The notes under the pieces: model-generated
Told to the model about the DNA's origin: nothing
Seen by the model: the letters and a program-made list of their open reading frames with translations, nothing else
The model's database searches: none
Assembly (NCBI GenBank): GCA_031181585.1
Contig: JAPSKP010000002.1
Span: forward strand, 62,001-126,000
Length of the DNA: 64,000 bases
Source of the DNA: Lysinibacillus sp.
GTDB lineage: Bacteria; Bacillota; Bacilli; Bacillales_A; Planococcaceae
Direction of reading: 5' to 3'
Shown: piece after piece, positions 38,008 to 46,562 of the stretch
How the letters are laid out: each line of letters opens with the position of its first letter
Numbering within the stretch: position 1 is the stretch's first letter
Translations under genes and position numbers: made by a program

Positions 38008-38991
38008 TTACTCTGCTGTAATCGTCTCTTGAATCGTTGTGCACACATCATGCTCGACCATCGTGCGCGCCTGCTTTATAGCACTGCGCACAGCCTGCGC
38101 ATTTGATGAACCATGTGCCTTAATTACTGGTGCTTTTAAGCCGAACAACGCGGCGCCACCATATTCTGTATAATCCATTTTTTCCTTTAATACTTTCAAA
38201 TCACCTTTTACAAGCGCGGCACCGAGCTTTGCTTTTGTAGAAGATGTCAAGGCATCCTTCAGCATAGAAAATAATGCTCCTGCTGTACCTTCGATCGTTT
38301 TCAGAACCATATTGCCCGTAAAGCCATCCGTCACTACGACATCTGCCACACTATTTAACAGCTCACGTGCTTCTACATTTCCTTCAAAGTGCATATCAGT
38401 ATCTTTCAACAAGTCAAAAGTCGCCTTCGTCAGCTCATTTCCCTTTTTGTCCTCCGTGCCGATATTCAAGAGACCGACACGAGGTGCTGAATAGCCCCGC
38501 ACCTTTTTCGCATAAATATTTCCCATAATAGCATACTGCACTAAATGCTCTGGCTTTGCGTCCGCATTCGCACCAAGGTCCAGCATTAAGAAACCTTTGC
38601 CGTCAAGTGTCGGAAGTGTAGTTGCCAATGCAGGACGCTGCACGCCTTCGATTCGTCCTACTTTAAAGAGGCCTCCTGCCATAAGGGCGCCAGTATTTCC
38701 GGCTGAAAGGCATGCATCTGCCGTTCCTTCCGCCACTGCCTCCAGCATACGGGCCATAGAAGAATCTTTTTTACGACGTACAGCACGAGCCGGGTCGTCA
38801 TCCCCTTCTACTACTTCCTCACAATGGATCACCGTTAGACGCGGATGGGCCTTTACATAAGGCTTCATTGCATCCTCACGGCCATATAATAAAATCTCTA
38901 CATCATTAAACTCTTCTAATGCCTGCATGACACCTTCTACGATTGCTTGAGGGGCGTTGTCTCCGCCCATGCCATCTACTGCTAGTTTCAT
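38008..38991 (-). CDS. plsX: Phosphate acyltransferase PlsX
   Basis: Makes acyl-phosphate from acyl-ACP for phospholipid synthesis via PlsY. 327 aa. Opening [20 protein letters not shown], then [40 protein letters not shown] and the C-terminal [20 protein letters not shown]. Overlaps fapR by 4 bases and belongs to the FapR-controlled lipid operon. Confidence 0.98.
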   Translation of the reverse strand: MKLAVDGMGGDNAPQAIVEGVMQALEEFNDVEILLYGREDAMKPYVKAHPRLTVIHCEEVVEGDDDPARAVRRKKDSSMARMLEAVAEGTADACLSAGNTGALMAGGLFKVGRIEGVQRPALATTLPTLDGKGFLMLDLGANADAKPEHLVQYAIMGNIYAKKVRGYSAPRVGLLNIGTEDKKGNELTKATFDLLKDTDMHFEGNVEARELLNSVADVVVTDGFTGNMVLKTIEGTAGALFSMLKDALTSSTKAKLGAALVKGDLKVLKEKMDYTEYGGAALFGLKAPVIKAHGSSNAQAVRSAIKQARTMVEHDVCTTIQETITAE

Positions 38992-39563
38992 GTCTCGTTT
39001 CCACCTTTCGTGCGGTACATTTCAAACTCTCCTGTAAATACTATGTCATTATTTACTGTCGAAGTAACATCTATAATTGTACGATTTTTTTCCGTCTGTT
39101 GTGTACGAACAACTGCCTTTGTCACAACACGGTCTCCAGCCTTTACAGGTTTTACGAATGCAACGCTGGATTTTACCGTCAATGCCAGTTCATCATCAAT
39201 TACTGCTACTGCAAGAGAGTTTGCCTGCGCAAATAAATGGTGTCCGCGGGCAATCCCATTACGCTGGAATACGTGCTCTTCTCCAACATCAAAGATGGAT
39301 AGCGCGCGTTTATCCAGTTCGATATCTATAATTTCACCAATCACTTCGTCAATCGGAAGTGATTTAACTTCATTTTCATAGTTTTTTGACGCTACATCTT
39401 TTATACGTTCCCGCAGTTCAGGGATAGACAGTTCCATTCGATCAAGCCTGATCGTCTGGACACTAACGCCAAACTGCTGTGCTAATTGTTCATCAGTGAC
39501 GAATGGGTTATCTGCAATCGTTTCTATAAGCAATTGCTGACGTTCTTTTTTTGTACGCTTCAT
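38988..39563 (-). CDS. fapR: Transcription factor FapR, lipid-synthesis repressor
   Basis: Repressor of fatty-acid and phospholipid genes that releases DNA on binding malonyl-CoA. 191 aa from ATG 39563 ([20 protein letters not shown]); the in-frame extension to 39596 crosses the operator. N-terminal helix-turn-helix ([20 protein letters not shown]) and a C-terminal hot-dog effector domain ([20 protein letters not shown]). It heads the operon fapR-plsX-fabD-fabG-acpP and has a FapR operator at its own promoter, so autoregulation is expected. Confidence 0.97.
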   Translation of the reverse strand: MKRTKKERQQLLIETIADNPFVTDEQLAQQFGVSVQTIRLDRMELSIPELRERIKDVASKNYENEVKSLPIDEVIGEIIDIELDKRALSIFDVGEEHVFQRNGIARGHHLFAQANSLAVAVIDDELALTVKSSVAFVKPVKAGDRVVTKAVVRTQQTEKNRTIIDVTSTVNNDIVFTGEFEMYRTKGGNET

Positions 39564-39589
39564 ATCACTCGTCACCTTCTTATTAAGTA

Positions 39590-39606
39590 TTAGCACTTGG
39601 TACTAA
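39590..39606 (-). promoter_or_regulatory. FapR operator
   Basis: Minus-strand TTAGTACCAAGTGCTAA matches the known 17-bp FapR box TTAGTACCTGATACTAA, with both TTAG / CTAA ends intact. It lies over and just after the expected transcription start of the fapR promoter. Confidence 0.88.
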
Positions 39607-39610
39607 TACC

Positions 39611-39639
39611 AATATACATAACTACTAAAAAGAACGCAA
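39611..39639 (-). promoter_or_regulatory. Sigma-A type promoter of the fapR operon
   Basis: Minus strand TTGCGT (39639-39634), 17-base spacer, TATATT (39616-39611); the FapR box begins 4 bases after the -10 element. Confidence 0.7.
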
Positions 39640-39695
39640 CAACTTTTTTTGTCATTGCGCTCTGCTCCATTCGTTTTCATTCTTTCACTTTTCCA

Positions 39696-41735
39696 TTAAT
39701 CAATACGCTCACCCTCTAAAGCACCTGACTTTACGAGCATATTTCGCAGCGGTTCATATTCATCAGATGACCAGAATACTTCACTTTCAATAAGCCGTAC
39801 CGCATCCTGACGCGCTACCTCGAGTGCACGATAATCATGCACAAGATCAGCCATTTTAAACTCTGGAAGACCACTCTGCTTCTTGCCAAAGAAATCCCCT
39901 GGCCCTCTAAGTTCTAAATCCTTTTCTGCTAAACGGAATCCATCATTTGTTTCTGTCATCGATATCATCCGTTCTTTTCCTTCATCTGTTTTCGGGTCAG
40001 CCAACAGTACACAATACGACTGGTGTTCTCCACGCCCCACGCGGCCTCGAAGCTGATGAAGCTGTGCCAGGCCAAAACGTTCTGCATCATAGATCGTCAT
40101 AAACGTTGCATTCGGTACGTTCACCCCAACTTCTACGACTGTTGTTGACACAAGCACCTGGATATTCCCCTCGCTGAACGCACGCATGACGGCATCCTTT
40201 TCATCCGAGTGCAAACGTCCGTGCATAAGCCCTACATTGAAGCGTCCATGGAAATAGGTAGTGAGCTGCTCAAATACTTCAACTGCATTCTGCACATCAA
40301 TTTTATCGGATTCTTCGATCAATGGACAAATAACATATGCCTGACGCCCTGCCGCCAGTTCAGTTTCCATTCTCGTCAATACAGCACCAAGCTGTTCATG
40401 TTTCATCCAGTGTGTTTCAATTTGCTTCCGCCCTGCCGGAAGTTCATCGATAATCGATACATCCATTTCTCCGAATGCCGTAATCGCTAATGTACGGGGT
40501 ATTGGTGTTGCTGTCATGAAAAGTACATCCGGATTTTGTCCCTTATCACGTAATATGCGGCGCTGTTCAACTCCGAAGCGGTGCTGTTCATCCGTGATGA
40601 CAAAGCCGAGTTGCTTAAATTCAACATCCGGCTGAATGAGCGCATGTGTTCCGATTAAAATATCAATTTCACCGTTTGCCAGACGTTCAAGTATTTCCCG
40701 TCTTGCCTTTGCTTTTGTAGAACCGGATAACAGTGCAACCCGGACACCGATCGGCTCGAACCAAGCGTATAGGTTTTCAGCGTGCTGCTCTGCCAAAATT
40801 TCCGTCGGTGCCATTAATGCTCCCTGAAATCCTGCCGTGACCGCTGCATATAAGCCAATTGCCGCCACTACGGTCTTCCCAGAACCAACATCCCCCTGAA
40901 GCAAACGGTTCATCCGGTGATGAGATTTCAAATCCTTACAAATTTCATTGACCACCCTTTTTTGAGCGCCTGTCAGCTCATAGGGTAATGTGTTAATGAA
41001 AGCGCGCAGTTTTTCAAGATCGTAATGAATCGACAGTCCTTTTTCCTGGTCTTGTCTTGCTTTACGAAGAGCTTGGATACGCAGCTGGAATGCCAGCAGC
41101 TCCTCGAACACAAAACGCCTTCTTGCTTGCTTTACATGGTCTGTATCCTTCGGAAAGTGAACCCCTTCAAGCGCCTCTTGCAGTGGCAGCAGTTTATACT
41201 GCTCACACATAGAGGGCGGGAGCGTTTCAGGAATATTGTCTCCTGCTTCATCAAGAGCCTGCCGCATCATTTTACGGAAACGATTTTGATGAATTGTATT
41301 ACGCAGACTATAGACTGGTTCAAAGTCTCCCTGATCCTGCTTTGGGCCAAATTTAATCGACGAGCCGACAATTACCTGGCGTCCGCGGTCCCATTTCCCT
41401 GAAACCGTAACAATAGCGCCCGGTGTCAACTTTTGCTTTAAATAATGCTGATTGAACATGACGACCTTCACTAAATGCCGCCCTGCCAGCACAGTGACAG
41501 TTAAACGGGATTTTTTCCCCATATAAGTAACAGAAGGGATACTCTCTACTCTTGCCTCAATTGTTACTTTCTCATTATGGGGTGTTTCTGCTAAATTTTT
41601 TAATGTAAAATCTTCGTGCCGGTATGGAAACGTCCAAATCAAATCCTCGACTGTCTCGATGCCGAGGGATGCCAACTGCTCTGCCGTTTCCTTGCCGACA
41701 CCCTTCATATTCGATACTGGTTCGGTAGTGTTCAC
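39696..41735 (-). CDS. recG: ATP-dependent DNA helicase RecG
   Basis: Branch-migrating helicase that remodels stalled forks and Holliday junctions. 679 aa from GTG 41735 (NTTEPVSNMKGVGKETAEQL), close to B. subtilis RecG; GGAGGAG lies about 11 bases upstream. An in-frame ATG at 41885 would add 50 residues without family match. N-terminal wedge/OB domain, Walker A LLQGDVGSGKTVVAAIGLYA, DEQH box in VITDEQHRFGVEQR and helicase C motifs including QLRGRVGRGEHQSYC. The GTG overlaps the stop of a short upstream reading frame. Confidence 0.95.
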   Translation of the reverse strand: MNTTEPVSNMKGVGKETAEQLASLGIETVEDLIWTFPYRHEDFTLKNLAETPHNEKVTIEARVESIPSVTYMGKKSRLTVTVLAGRHLVKVVMFNQHYLKQKLTPGAIVTVSGKWDRGRQVIVGSSIKFGPKQDQGDFEPVYSLRNTIHQNRFRKMMRQALDEAGDNIPETLPPSMCEQYKLLPLQEALEGVHFPKDTDHVKQARRRFVFEELLAFQLRIQALRKARQDQEKGLSIHYDLEKLRAFINTLPYELTGAQKRVVNEICKDLKSHHRMNRLLQGDVGSGKTVVAAIGLYAAVTAGFQGALMAPTEILAEQHAENLYAWFEPIGVRVALLSGSTKAKARREILERLANGEIDILIGTHALIQPDVEFKQLGFVITDEQHRFGVEQRRILRDKGQNPDVLFMTATPIPRTLAITAFGEMDVSIIDELPAGRKQIETHWMKHEQLGAVLTRMETELAAGRQAYVICPLIEESDKIDVQNAVEVFEQLTTYFHGRFNVGLMHGRLHSDEKDAVMRAFSEGNIQVLVSTTVVEVGVNVPNATFMTIYDAERFGLAQLHQLRGRVGRGEHQSYCVLLADPKTDEGKERMISMTETNDGFRLAEKDLELRGPGDFFGKKQSGLPEFKMADLVHDYRALEVARQDAVRLIESEVFWSSDEYEPLRNMLVKSGALEGERID

Positions 41736-41860
41736 TTGCCCGACAGCTCCTCCAAAATTCGCCCAGCAAAAACTTTGTCTGCTAGTAGAAACAAAGCTTC
41801 GCTCAAACTCTCCAGGAAGAGCCTTCCTCCTTCCATTACGATTGCATTTTGCTCTCGCAT
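41732..41860 (-). CDS. Short reading frame coupled to recG, hypothetical
   Basis: 42 codons from ATG 41860 to a TGA that overlaps the recG start as GTGA. The product would read MREQNAIVMEGGRLFLESLS and then EALFLLADKVFAGRILEELS-GK, an amphipathic helical peptide with no family I recognise. No good ribosome site precedes the ATG. The overlap with recG would permit translational coupling; equally the frame may be a chance opening in a leader. Confidence 0.25.
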   Translation of the reverse strand: MREQNAIVMEGGRLFLESLSEALFLLADKVFAGRILEELSGK

Positions 41861-41999
41861 TTTTTCTATTTATGCACGGTTGCACAACATACGTTCTGTT
41901 TTCTACAGTTCAATTGTATCATTTATTTTCCTTGTTATCCTCTAAAGATATCTTTTCATCAGCTACTGACTTATAGGCCTCCGTGCATCAGCAAAAAGG

Positions 42000-42036
42000 C
42001 AAAAGAAAAACACACGAATTAGCTCATCGTGTGTTT
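42000..42036 (-). terminator. Intrinsic terminator after sdaAA
   Basis: Perfect 10-bp stem AAACACACGA / TCGTGTGTTT (42008-42017 with 42027-42036), 9-base loop, then TTTTTCTTTT on the minus strand, 9 bases after the sdaAA stop. The remaining gap to recG (about 140 bases) shows no promoter that I trust. Confidence 0.9.
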
Positions 42037-42045
42037 CTGTCTTCC

Positions 42046-42954
42046 TTATTGCAGTGATTTGATGCTCTGTAATCCACCGTTATCAAAAATTGCTTTACTG
42101 ATCGCTTTTCCTGTCGGTGTTGCAGCCAGGCCGCCTCTTGCTGTTTCTTTTAAATTCGGACTCATTGCCTGCCCGATCCGGTACATTGCTCCGATTACTT
42201 CGTCGCATGGAATACGGCTTGTCACACCGGCAAGCGCCATATCTGCTGCTACAAGAGCATTCGCTGCCCCCATGGCATTCCGTTTAACACATGGCACTTC
42301 CACAAGTCCTGCAACTGGATCACATACAAGCCCAAGCATATTTTTCAATGTAATAGCAAAGCCCTCTGCACTCTGCTGCGGTGTACCCCCAGCCATTTCA
42401 ACAATGGCCGCTGCCGCCATCGCTGCTGCAGAGCCTACCTCTGCCTGACATCCACCAGCTGCACCAGAAATGGATGCATTATTCGCTACGATGAAACCAA
42501 ATGCGCCGGATGTAAATAAATAACGAATCATTTGTTCACGAGTCGGATTCAGCTTATTTTTAACAGCAAACAGTGTACCCGGCACAACGCCAGCTGAGCC
42601 GGCTGTAGGCGTAGCACAGATTGTTCCCATGGCTGCATTCACTTCATTTGTCGCTACCGCTTTACTTACTGCATCAAGCAGCAGCTCACCTGATAATGAT
42701 TTTCCGCTTGCGATATAGTTTTGAATAAGTACAGCATCTCCACCTGTCAAGCCTGTAACAGACTGAACTCCCTTAAGTCCGCGTTCAACTGCCTCTTCCA
42801 TTACCGTTAAGTTACGGTCCATCTGCTCCATGATCATTTCTCTACTGCGTCCACTAATCAGCATTTCTTGTTCGATCATAAGCTCTGAAATACTTTTATT
42901 CTCTTTTTCCGCTAAGGCAACCAATTCTCTTACATTTTGAAATAACACGTCCAC
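42046..42954 (-). CDS. sdaAA: L-serine dehydratase, alpha subunit
   Basis: Iron-sulfur subunit of the two-part L-serine deaminase that converts serine to pyruvate and ammonia. 302 aa. Conserved cysteines in MGTICATPTAGSAGVVPGTL, GGCQAEVGSAAAMAAAAIVE, LVCDPVAGLVEVPCVKRNAM, which would ligate the 4Fe-4S cluster. It follows sdaAB by 12 bases and ends in a strong terminator. Confidence 0.97.
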   Translation of the reverse strand: MDVLFQNVRELVALAEKENKSISELMIEQEMLISGRSREMIMEQMDRNLTVMEEAVERGLKGVQSVTGLTGGDAVLIQNYIASGKSLSGELLLDAVSKAVATNEVNAAMGTICATPTAGSAGVVPGTLFAVKNKLNPTREQMIRYLFTSGAFGFIVANNASISGAAGGCQAEVGSAAAMAAAAIVEMAGGTPQQSAEGFAITLKNMLGLVCDPVAGLVEVPCVKRNAMGAANALVAADMALAGVTSRIPCDEVIGAMYRIGQAMSPNLKETARGGLAATPTGKAISKAIFDNGGLQSIKSLQ

Positions 42955-42966
42955 TTTGCGGTCCTC

Positions 42967-43629
42967 CTAATTATTAATCTTCGAGACTTTTGTAATATGC
43001 GGAATATATGAAATCTGGTCCAAAACTCGTTCTTCTATATTTTGGTCCACTTCGATTACCATTAACGCAGTATGTCCTCGTTCGATACGGGATACTTCCA
43101 TATGACCAATATTTACGTTATGCATAGCCAGGCAGTTCGCTACATTGGCAATACAGCCTGTGCGATCATTATGCACAACCAGAATAGCCGGCATACCTCC
43201 AGTCAAGCGCAGCTTAAAGCCGTTTACTTCACTGATTTCAATTTTTCCGCCCCCAATGGAGATGCCTTCTACACTCATCTCTCCGTCATCATCACTCATG
43301 ACAATGCGGGCTGTATTTGGATGTTCTTTATGTGCCTCTTCAGGAATAAATTCAAACTCCATCTCAGCTGCTGCTGCATCTTCAAACGCCGTTTTAATGC
43401 GCTCATCATACGTATCATAGTTTAAGAGACCCCCAACAATCGCTACGTCCGTTCCATGACCTCGATACGTTTCAGCAAACGAGCCATATAAATGGATTTT
43501 CACCTGCTTCGGCTGCCGGCCGAATAAATCACGCGCCACTCTGCCAATCCGTGCTGCCCCTGCTGTATGCGAGCTTGACGGACCGATCATTACTGGACCG
43601 ATGATATCAAATACAGATGTAAATTTCAT
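42967..43629 (-). CDS. sdaAB: L-serine dehydratase, beta subunit
   Basis: Partner of SdaAA. 220 aa from ATG 43629 (KFTSVFDIIGPVMIGPSSSH) with GGAAGGTG upstream; ten in-frame upstream codons are leader. The motif IGPSSSHTAGAARIGRVARD is diagnostic. The C-terminal 70 residues form an ACT domain (PAILVVHNDRTGCIANVANC), the usual serine-binding regulatory domain. In the Bacillus order fakA-sdaAB-sdaAA-recG. Confidence 0.97.
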   Translation of the reverse strand: MKFTSVFDIIGPVMIGPSSSHTAGAARIGRVARDLFGRQPKQVKIHLYGSFAETYRGHGTDVAIVGGLLNYDTYDERIKTAFEDAAAAEMEFEFIPEEAHKEHPNTARIVMSDDDGEMSVEGISIGGGKIEISEVNGFKLRLTGGMPAILVVHNDRTGCIANVANCLAMHNVNIGHMEVSRIERGHTALMVIEVDQNIEERVLDQISYIPHITKVSKINN

Positions 43630-43780
43630 CAAGTCACCTTCCCACTTCAATTTTCTCACAATTTTTTTCTTACCTTTAGTTTATCAAGCAAAGCCTATCA
43701 CATACAAATCTTTCAACTTTTCATATGAAAAATAATGTATCCAAGCTGAAATCTCCTCTTTTAAGAGGCTTTTCTTCCCG

Positions 43781-43786
43781 ATTATA
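43781..43786 (-). promoter_or_regulatory. Possible -10 element for sdaAB
   Basis: A perfect TATAAT on the minus strand about 150 bases before sdaAB. The best -35 partners are TTGATT at 15 bases or TTTTGA at 17, both imperfect. A CCTCTT / AAGAGG hairpin lies between it and the gene. Confidence 0.35.
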
Positions 43787-43819
43787 CACGGGATTGATAC
43801 GAATCAAAACAAATTTTAA

Positions 43820-43866
43820 TTAAAACGAAAGAGGCTCCCCATAAGTATATACTTACGGGGCAGCCC
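43820..43866 (-). terminator. Intrinsic terminator after fakA
   Basis: Long imperfect stem centred on TAAGTA / TACTTA flanked by CCCC / GGGG and GGCT / GCC (43833-43866), then TTTCGTTTTAA on the minus strand. It lies 17 bases after the fakA stop. Confidence 0.82.
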
Positions 43867-43882
43867 CTGATCCTTTTATGCA

Positions 43883-45532
43883 TTATTCAACTGATAAGAT
43901 AAATGGATATAACGATTGTTTTCCTTCAACGATTTCTACTTCTGCATCCGCGAAGTTCTCCTCGATGAAGCTAGCTAATTCGTTCGCTTGTTCTTCCGTT
44001 GCATCTTCCCCATAAATGATGGTAATGATTTCGCTGTCTTCATCAGCTATGCTGCTGATTACTTCTTTTGCAGCATCCATCAATTGTGGTGTTGATAAAA
44101 TGATTTTGCCCTCTGCTAGTGCCATATAGTCATCTTTACGGATTTCCACACCGTCAATCGATGTGTCACGTACTGCATATGTCACCTGGCCTGTTTTTAC
44201 ATGGGCAAAGCCTTCTGTCATATTTTCTTTATTTTCTTCGACACTCAGCTCAGGATTGAATGCCAAGATAGCTGCCATCCCTTGAGGAATTGTCTTTGTT
44301 GCTACAACAGCCGCTTCAATATCAAGAAGCTCCACCGCTTGTTCTGCCGCCATCACAATATTTTTATTATTTGGCAGGATCAGTACACGCTCTGCGCCGA
44401 TTTCCTTCACAGCTTTTACAATATCCTCCGTCGATGGATTCATTGTTTGACCGCCCTCAATGACATAAGAGGCACCGATCGAACGAAGCAGATTGGCAAT
44501 CCCTTCTCCCATTGCAATCGTGACAACTGCATAAGGGTGCTGTTCTTTTTTCGCTGGCGGAGCTGCAGGAGCTGAAGAATCACCTACGATAGCCGAGTGC
44601 TGCTCGCGCATATTATCTACTTTAATTTTAATTAAGCTTCCATACTTTTGCCCTGCCGATAAAACTACACCAGGCGTTTCTGTGTGAATATGTACTTTCG
44701 CAATTTCATCATCAGAAATAACTAGCAGCGAGTCACCAAATGGATTTAGCTCATTGCGGAACTGATCTTCATTAAAAGGCTCTTTTTCATCTTCAAAACG
44801 TACCATAATTTCTGTACAGTAGCCGAATTCGATATCTTCTGTATTCATAAAATCTTGAACACGATGGTGCTCTGCACTGATCAAATCATCCAAGGATGCA
44901 TCATTTCGTTCAGGAAGCTCCTCACCTTTTAAAGACGCAAGAAAACCTTCGTACACAAACAGCAGTCCTTGTCCACCACTGTCAACTACGCCGACTTCTT
45001 TTAATACAGGTAATAGTTCAGGAGTACGATTTAAAGATGCTTTCGCCTCTTCCACGAAAGCCTCCATCAATTCAATTAAATCATCTGTAGTCTCTGCAAC
45101 TTCGACACCTTTAGCCGCTGCTTCGCGTGCCACTGTTAAAATCGTTCCTTCTACCGGCTTCATCACCGCTTTATACGCAGTATCCACACCGCCTTGGAAA
45201 GCTGCAGCCAGCCCTTTCGCATCGATTGCCGCATCTTTTTCAATCGCTTTTCCAAAGCCGCGGAATAATTGCGATAAAATAACGCCTGAGTTGCCGCGCG
45301 CCCCCATTAATAATCCTTTTGATAACGCCTGTGCTGTCTTCCCGATATGCTCACTTGTGTTCGCTTCCGTTTCCTTTGCACCTGACGTCATCGATAAATT
45401 CATATTCGTCCCTGTATCACCGTCTGGTACTGGGAATACATTTAACGAATCTACATAACTTGCATTTTGGTAGAGGTGATGTGCACCCATCTGTACCATT
45501 TCTGCAAATTTAATTCCGTCTAATGACTTCAT
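43883..45532 (-). CDS. fakA: Fatty acid kinase FakA (DAK1-like, YloV)
   Basis: ATP-binding subunit of fatty acid kinase, which phosphorylates exogenous fatty acids bound to FakB for use by PlsY. 549 aa. N-terminal DhaL-like ATP domain with NVFPVPDGDTGTNMNLSMTS and LLMGARGNSGVILSQLFRGF; middle and C-terminal domains (DIEFGYCTEIMVRFEDEK, VLILPNNKNIVMAAEQAVEL). It follows the Asp23-like gene by 18 bases, an arrangement conserved in Firmicutes. Confidence 0.95.
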   Translation of the reverse strand: MKSLDGIKFAEMVQMGAHHLYQNASYVDSLNVFPVPDGDTGTNMNLSMTSGAKETEANTSEHIGKTAQALSKGLLMGARGNSGVILSQLFRGFGKAIEKDAAIDAKGLAAAFQGGVDTAYKAVMKPVEGTILTVAREAAAKGVEVAETTDDLIELMEAFVEEAKASLNRTPELLPVLKEVGVVDSGGQGLLFVYEGFLASLKGEELPERNDASLDDLISAEHHRVQDFMNTEDIEFGYCTEIMVRFEDEKEPFNEDQFRNELNPFGDSLLVISDDEIAKVHIHTETPGVVLSAGQKYGSLIKIKVDNMREQHSAIVGDSSAPAAPPAKKEQHPYAVVTIAMGEGIANLLRSIGASYVIEGGQTMNPSTEDIVKAVKEIGAERVLILPNNKNIVMAAEQAVELLDIEAAVVATKTIPQGMAAILAFNPELSVEENKENMTEGFAHVKTGQVTYAVRDTSIDGVEIRKDDYMALAEGKIILSTPQLMDAAKEVISSIADEDSEIITIIYGEDATEEQANELASFIEENFADAEVEIVEGKQSLYPFILSVE

Positions 45533-45550
45533 TCGCCTTGAATCCTCCTC

Positions 45551-45913
45551 TTACACATTCATTACGCGCACGCCTTGAACAAAGATGTTCACAGATTTTA
45601 CGCTCATGCCTAATGTTTTGTTCACTGTATATTTTACTTTCGATTGTACTTGGTATGCGATTTCAGAAATTTTCGTTCCATAGCTTACAATAATGTACAT
45701 ATCAATATGCAAATCTTCGCCGTCCTGGCGGATCAATACGCCCTTTGCAAAGTTTTCTTTCCGTAAAATATCTGTCAAGCCATCACGAATTTGGTGTTTA
45801 CTCGCCATACCTACAATTCCGTAGCATTCGATTGCAGCGCCGCCTGCAATTTGTGCAATGACGTCATTGGAAATATCAATTTGGCCGAATTCATTTTTTA
45901 ATTCTACTGACAT
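45551..45913 (-). CDS. Asp23/Gls24 family envelope stress protein (YloU-like)
   Basis: Small soluble protein (120 aa) of the Asp23 family. Typical segments: IAGGAAIECYGIVGMASKHQ and the amphipathic VQSKVKYTVNKTLGMSVKSV. The molecular role is unclear; in other Gram-positives members are linked to envelope stress or to the fatty acid kinase gene beside them. SD AAGGAGG before ATG 45913. First gene of the fakA operon. Confidence 0.93.
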   Translation of the reverse strand: MSVELKNEFGQIDISNDVIAQIAGGAAIECYGIVGMASKHQIRDGLTDILRKENFAKGVLIRQDGEDLHIDMYIIVSYGTKISEIAYQVQSKVKYTVNKTLGMSVKSVNIFVQGVRVMNV

Positions 45914-45967
45914 ACATATGCCTCCTTGGCTCTTTTTGACTGTCTATATTGTACTACACAAAGATTG

Positions 45968-45997
45968 ATTATAAAAGAAAACGTTCATTGAAGTCTA
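45968..45997 (-). promoter_or_regulatory. Promoter of the asp23-like / fakA operon
   Basis: Minus strand TAGACT (45997-45992), 18-base spacer, TATAAT (45973-45968), 55 bases before the coding start. Divergent from the rpmB promoter. Confidence 0.6.
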
Positions 45998-46041
45998 GCG
46001 GTTACAATGAAAAGCGATTGCACCCCTTATAATTGACCATG

Positions 46042-46066
46042 CTTTACAAGGTGTAAAGGTTTTTTT
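46042..46066 (+). terminator. Orphan terminator-like hairpin upstream of rpmB
   Basis: Plus-strand CTTTACA-AGG-TGTAAAG (46042-46058) followed by G and seven T. It has the shape of an intrinsic terminator, but no plus-strand gene lies upstream. It could end a short transcript or attenuate a transcript that starts further upstream. Confidence 0.45.
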
Positions 46067-46089
46067 CTTGAAAGTATGTGCGAAATGTC

Positions 46090-46118
46090 TTGCAAGCATG
46101 TAGAGTCTATGTTAAATT
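46090..46118 (+). promoter_or_regulatory. Sigma-A type promoter of rpmB
   Basis: Plus strand TTGCAA (46090-46095), 17-base spacer, TAAATT (46113-46118), about 65 bases before the rpmB start. Confidence 0.6.
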
Positions 46119-46185
46119 ATTATGGTATGTGAAATATCGAACTGAAAAACAAGCTTTCAGATTCATCTGTTAGGAGGGAATTTAC

Positions 46186-46374
46186 ATGCCAAAGAAATGT
46201 GTTATCACTGGCCGTAAAGCTCGTACAGGCAACAACCGTTCTCACGCTATGAACGCTTCTAAACGTACTTGGGGCGCTAACTTACAAAAAGTTCGTATCC
46301 TAGTTGACGGTAAGCCAAAACGTGTATGGGTTTCTGCTCGTGCATTAAAATCAGGTAAAGTTGAGCGCGTTTAA
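46186..46374 (+). CDS. rpmB: 50S ribosomal protein L28
   Basis: Large-subunit protein. 62 aa, normal length. The segment [20 protein letters not shown] and the C-terminal [16 protein letters not shown] are nearly invariant in Firmicutes. The N-terminus [14 protein letters not shown] has only one Cys, so this is the zinc-free form. SD TAGGAGG 8 bases upstream. Plus-strand orientation, divergent from the asp23-like gene and convergent with spoVM, as in B. subtilis. Confidence 0.99.
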   Translation: MPKKCVITGRKARTGNNRSHAMNASKRTWGANLQKVRILVDGKPKRVWVSARALKSGKVERV

Positions 46375-46385
46375 TCGCGTACTGG

Positions 46386-46417
46386 GCATCAGCATTTACT
46401 GTTGATGCTCTTTTTTA
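46386..46417 (+). terminator. Intrinsic terminator after rpmB
   Basis: Stem GCATCA / TGATGC (46386-46391 with 46403-46408) extended by inner pairs, followed by TCTTTTTTA; 12 bases after the rpmB stop. Confidence 0.75.
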
Positions 46418-46420
46418 TCA

Positions 46421-46470
46421 AAAAATAAGGGAGTGAGTAGCCATAACGGTTACCCACTCCCTTTTATTTT
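46421..46470. terminator. Bidirectional terminator between rpmB and spoVM
   Basis: Stem AAGGGAGTG.GTA / TAC.CACTCCCTT (46427-46439 with 46451-46463, one mismatch), A-rich on the left and T-rich on the right, so it can act on both strands. It begins at the spoVM stop codon. Confidence 0.8.
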
Positions 46471-46550
46471 TTCTCCCGGCGAAAAACCTTGATGCAAGCT
46501 CTTGTCATACTGCTTAAAAATTTTGGAATTTGAAAAGTGTATACTTTCAC
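46464..46550 (-). CDS. spoVM: Stage V sporulation protein SpoVM
   Basis: Amphipathic-helix peptide that recognises the convex forespore membrane and recruits SpoIVA to start the spore coat. 28 codons from GTG 46550: MKVYTFQIPKFLSSMTRACI then KVFRREKK. B. subtilis SpoVM is 26 residues with the same MK.YT...PKFL pattern; Pro9, needed for curvature sensing there, is present. A strong AAGGGGGAG ribosome site lies 5 bases before the GTG. It sits between thiN and rpmB, exactly the Bacillus location. This is good evidence for a spore former. Confidence 0.92.
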   Translation of the reverse strand: MKVYTFQIPKFLSSMTRACIKVFRREKK

Positions 46551-46562
46551 TATCGCTCCCCC

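Noticed and set aside
41736-41885. N-terminal extension of RecG to ATG 41885
   Set aside because: The extra 50 residues match no RecG, while GTG 41735 gives a protein of normal length.
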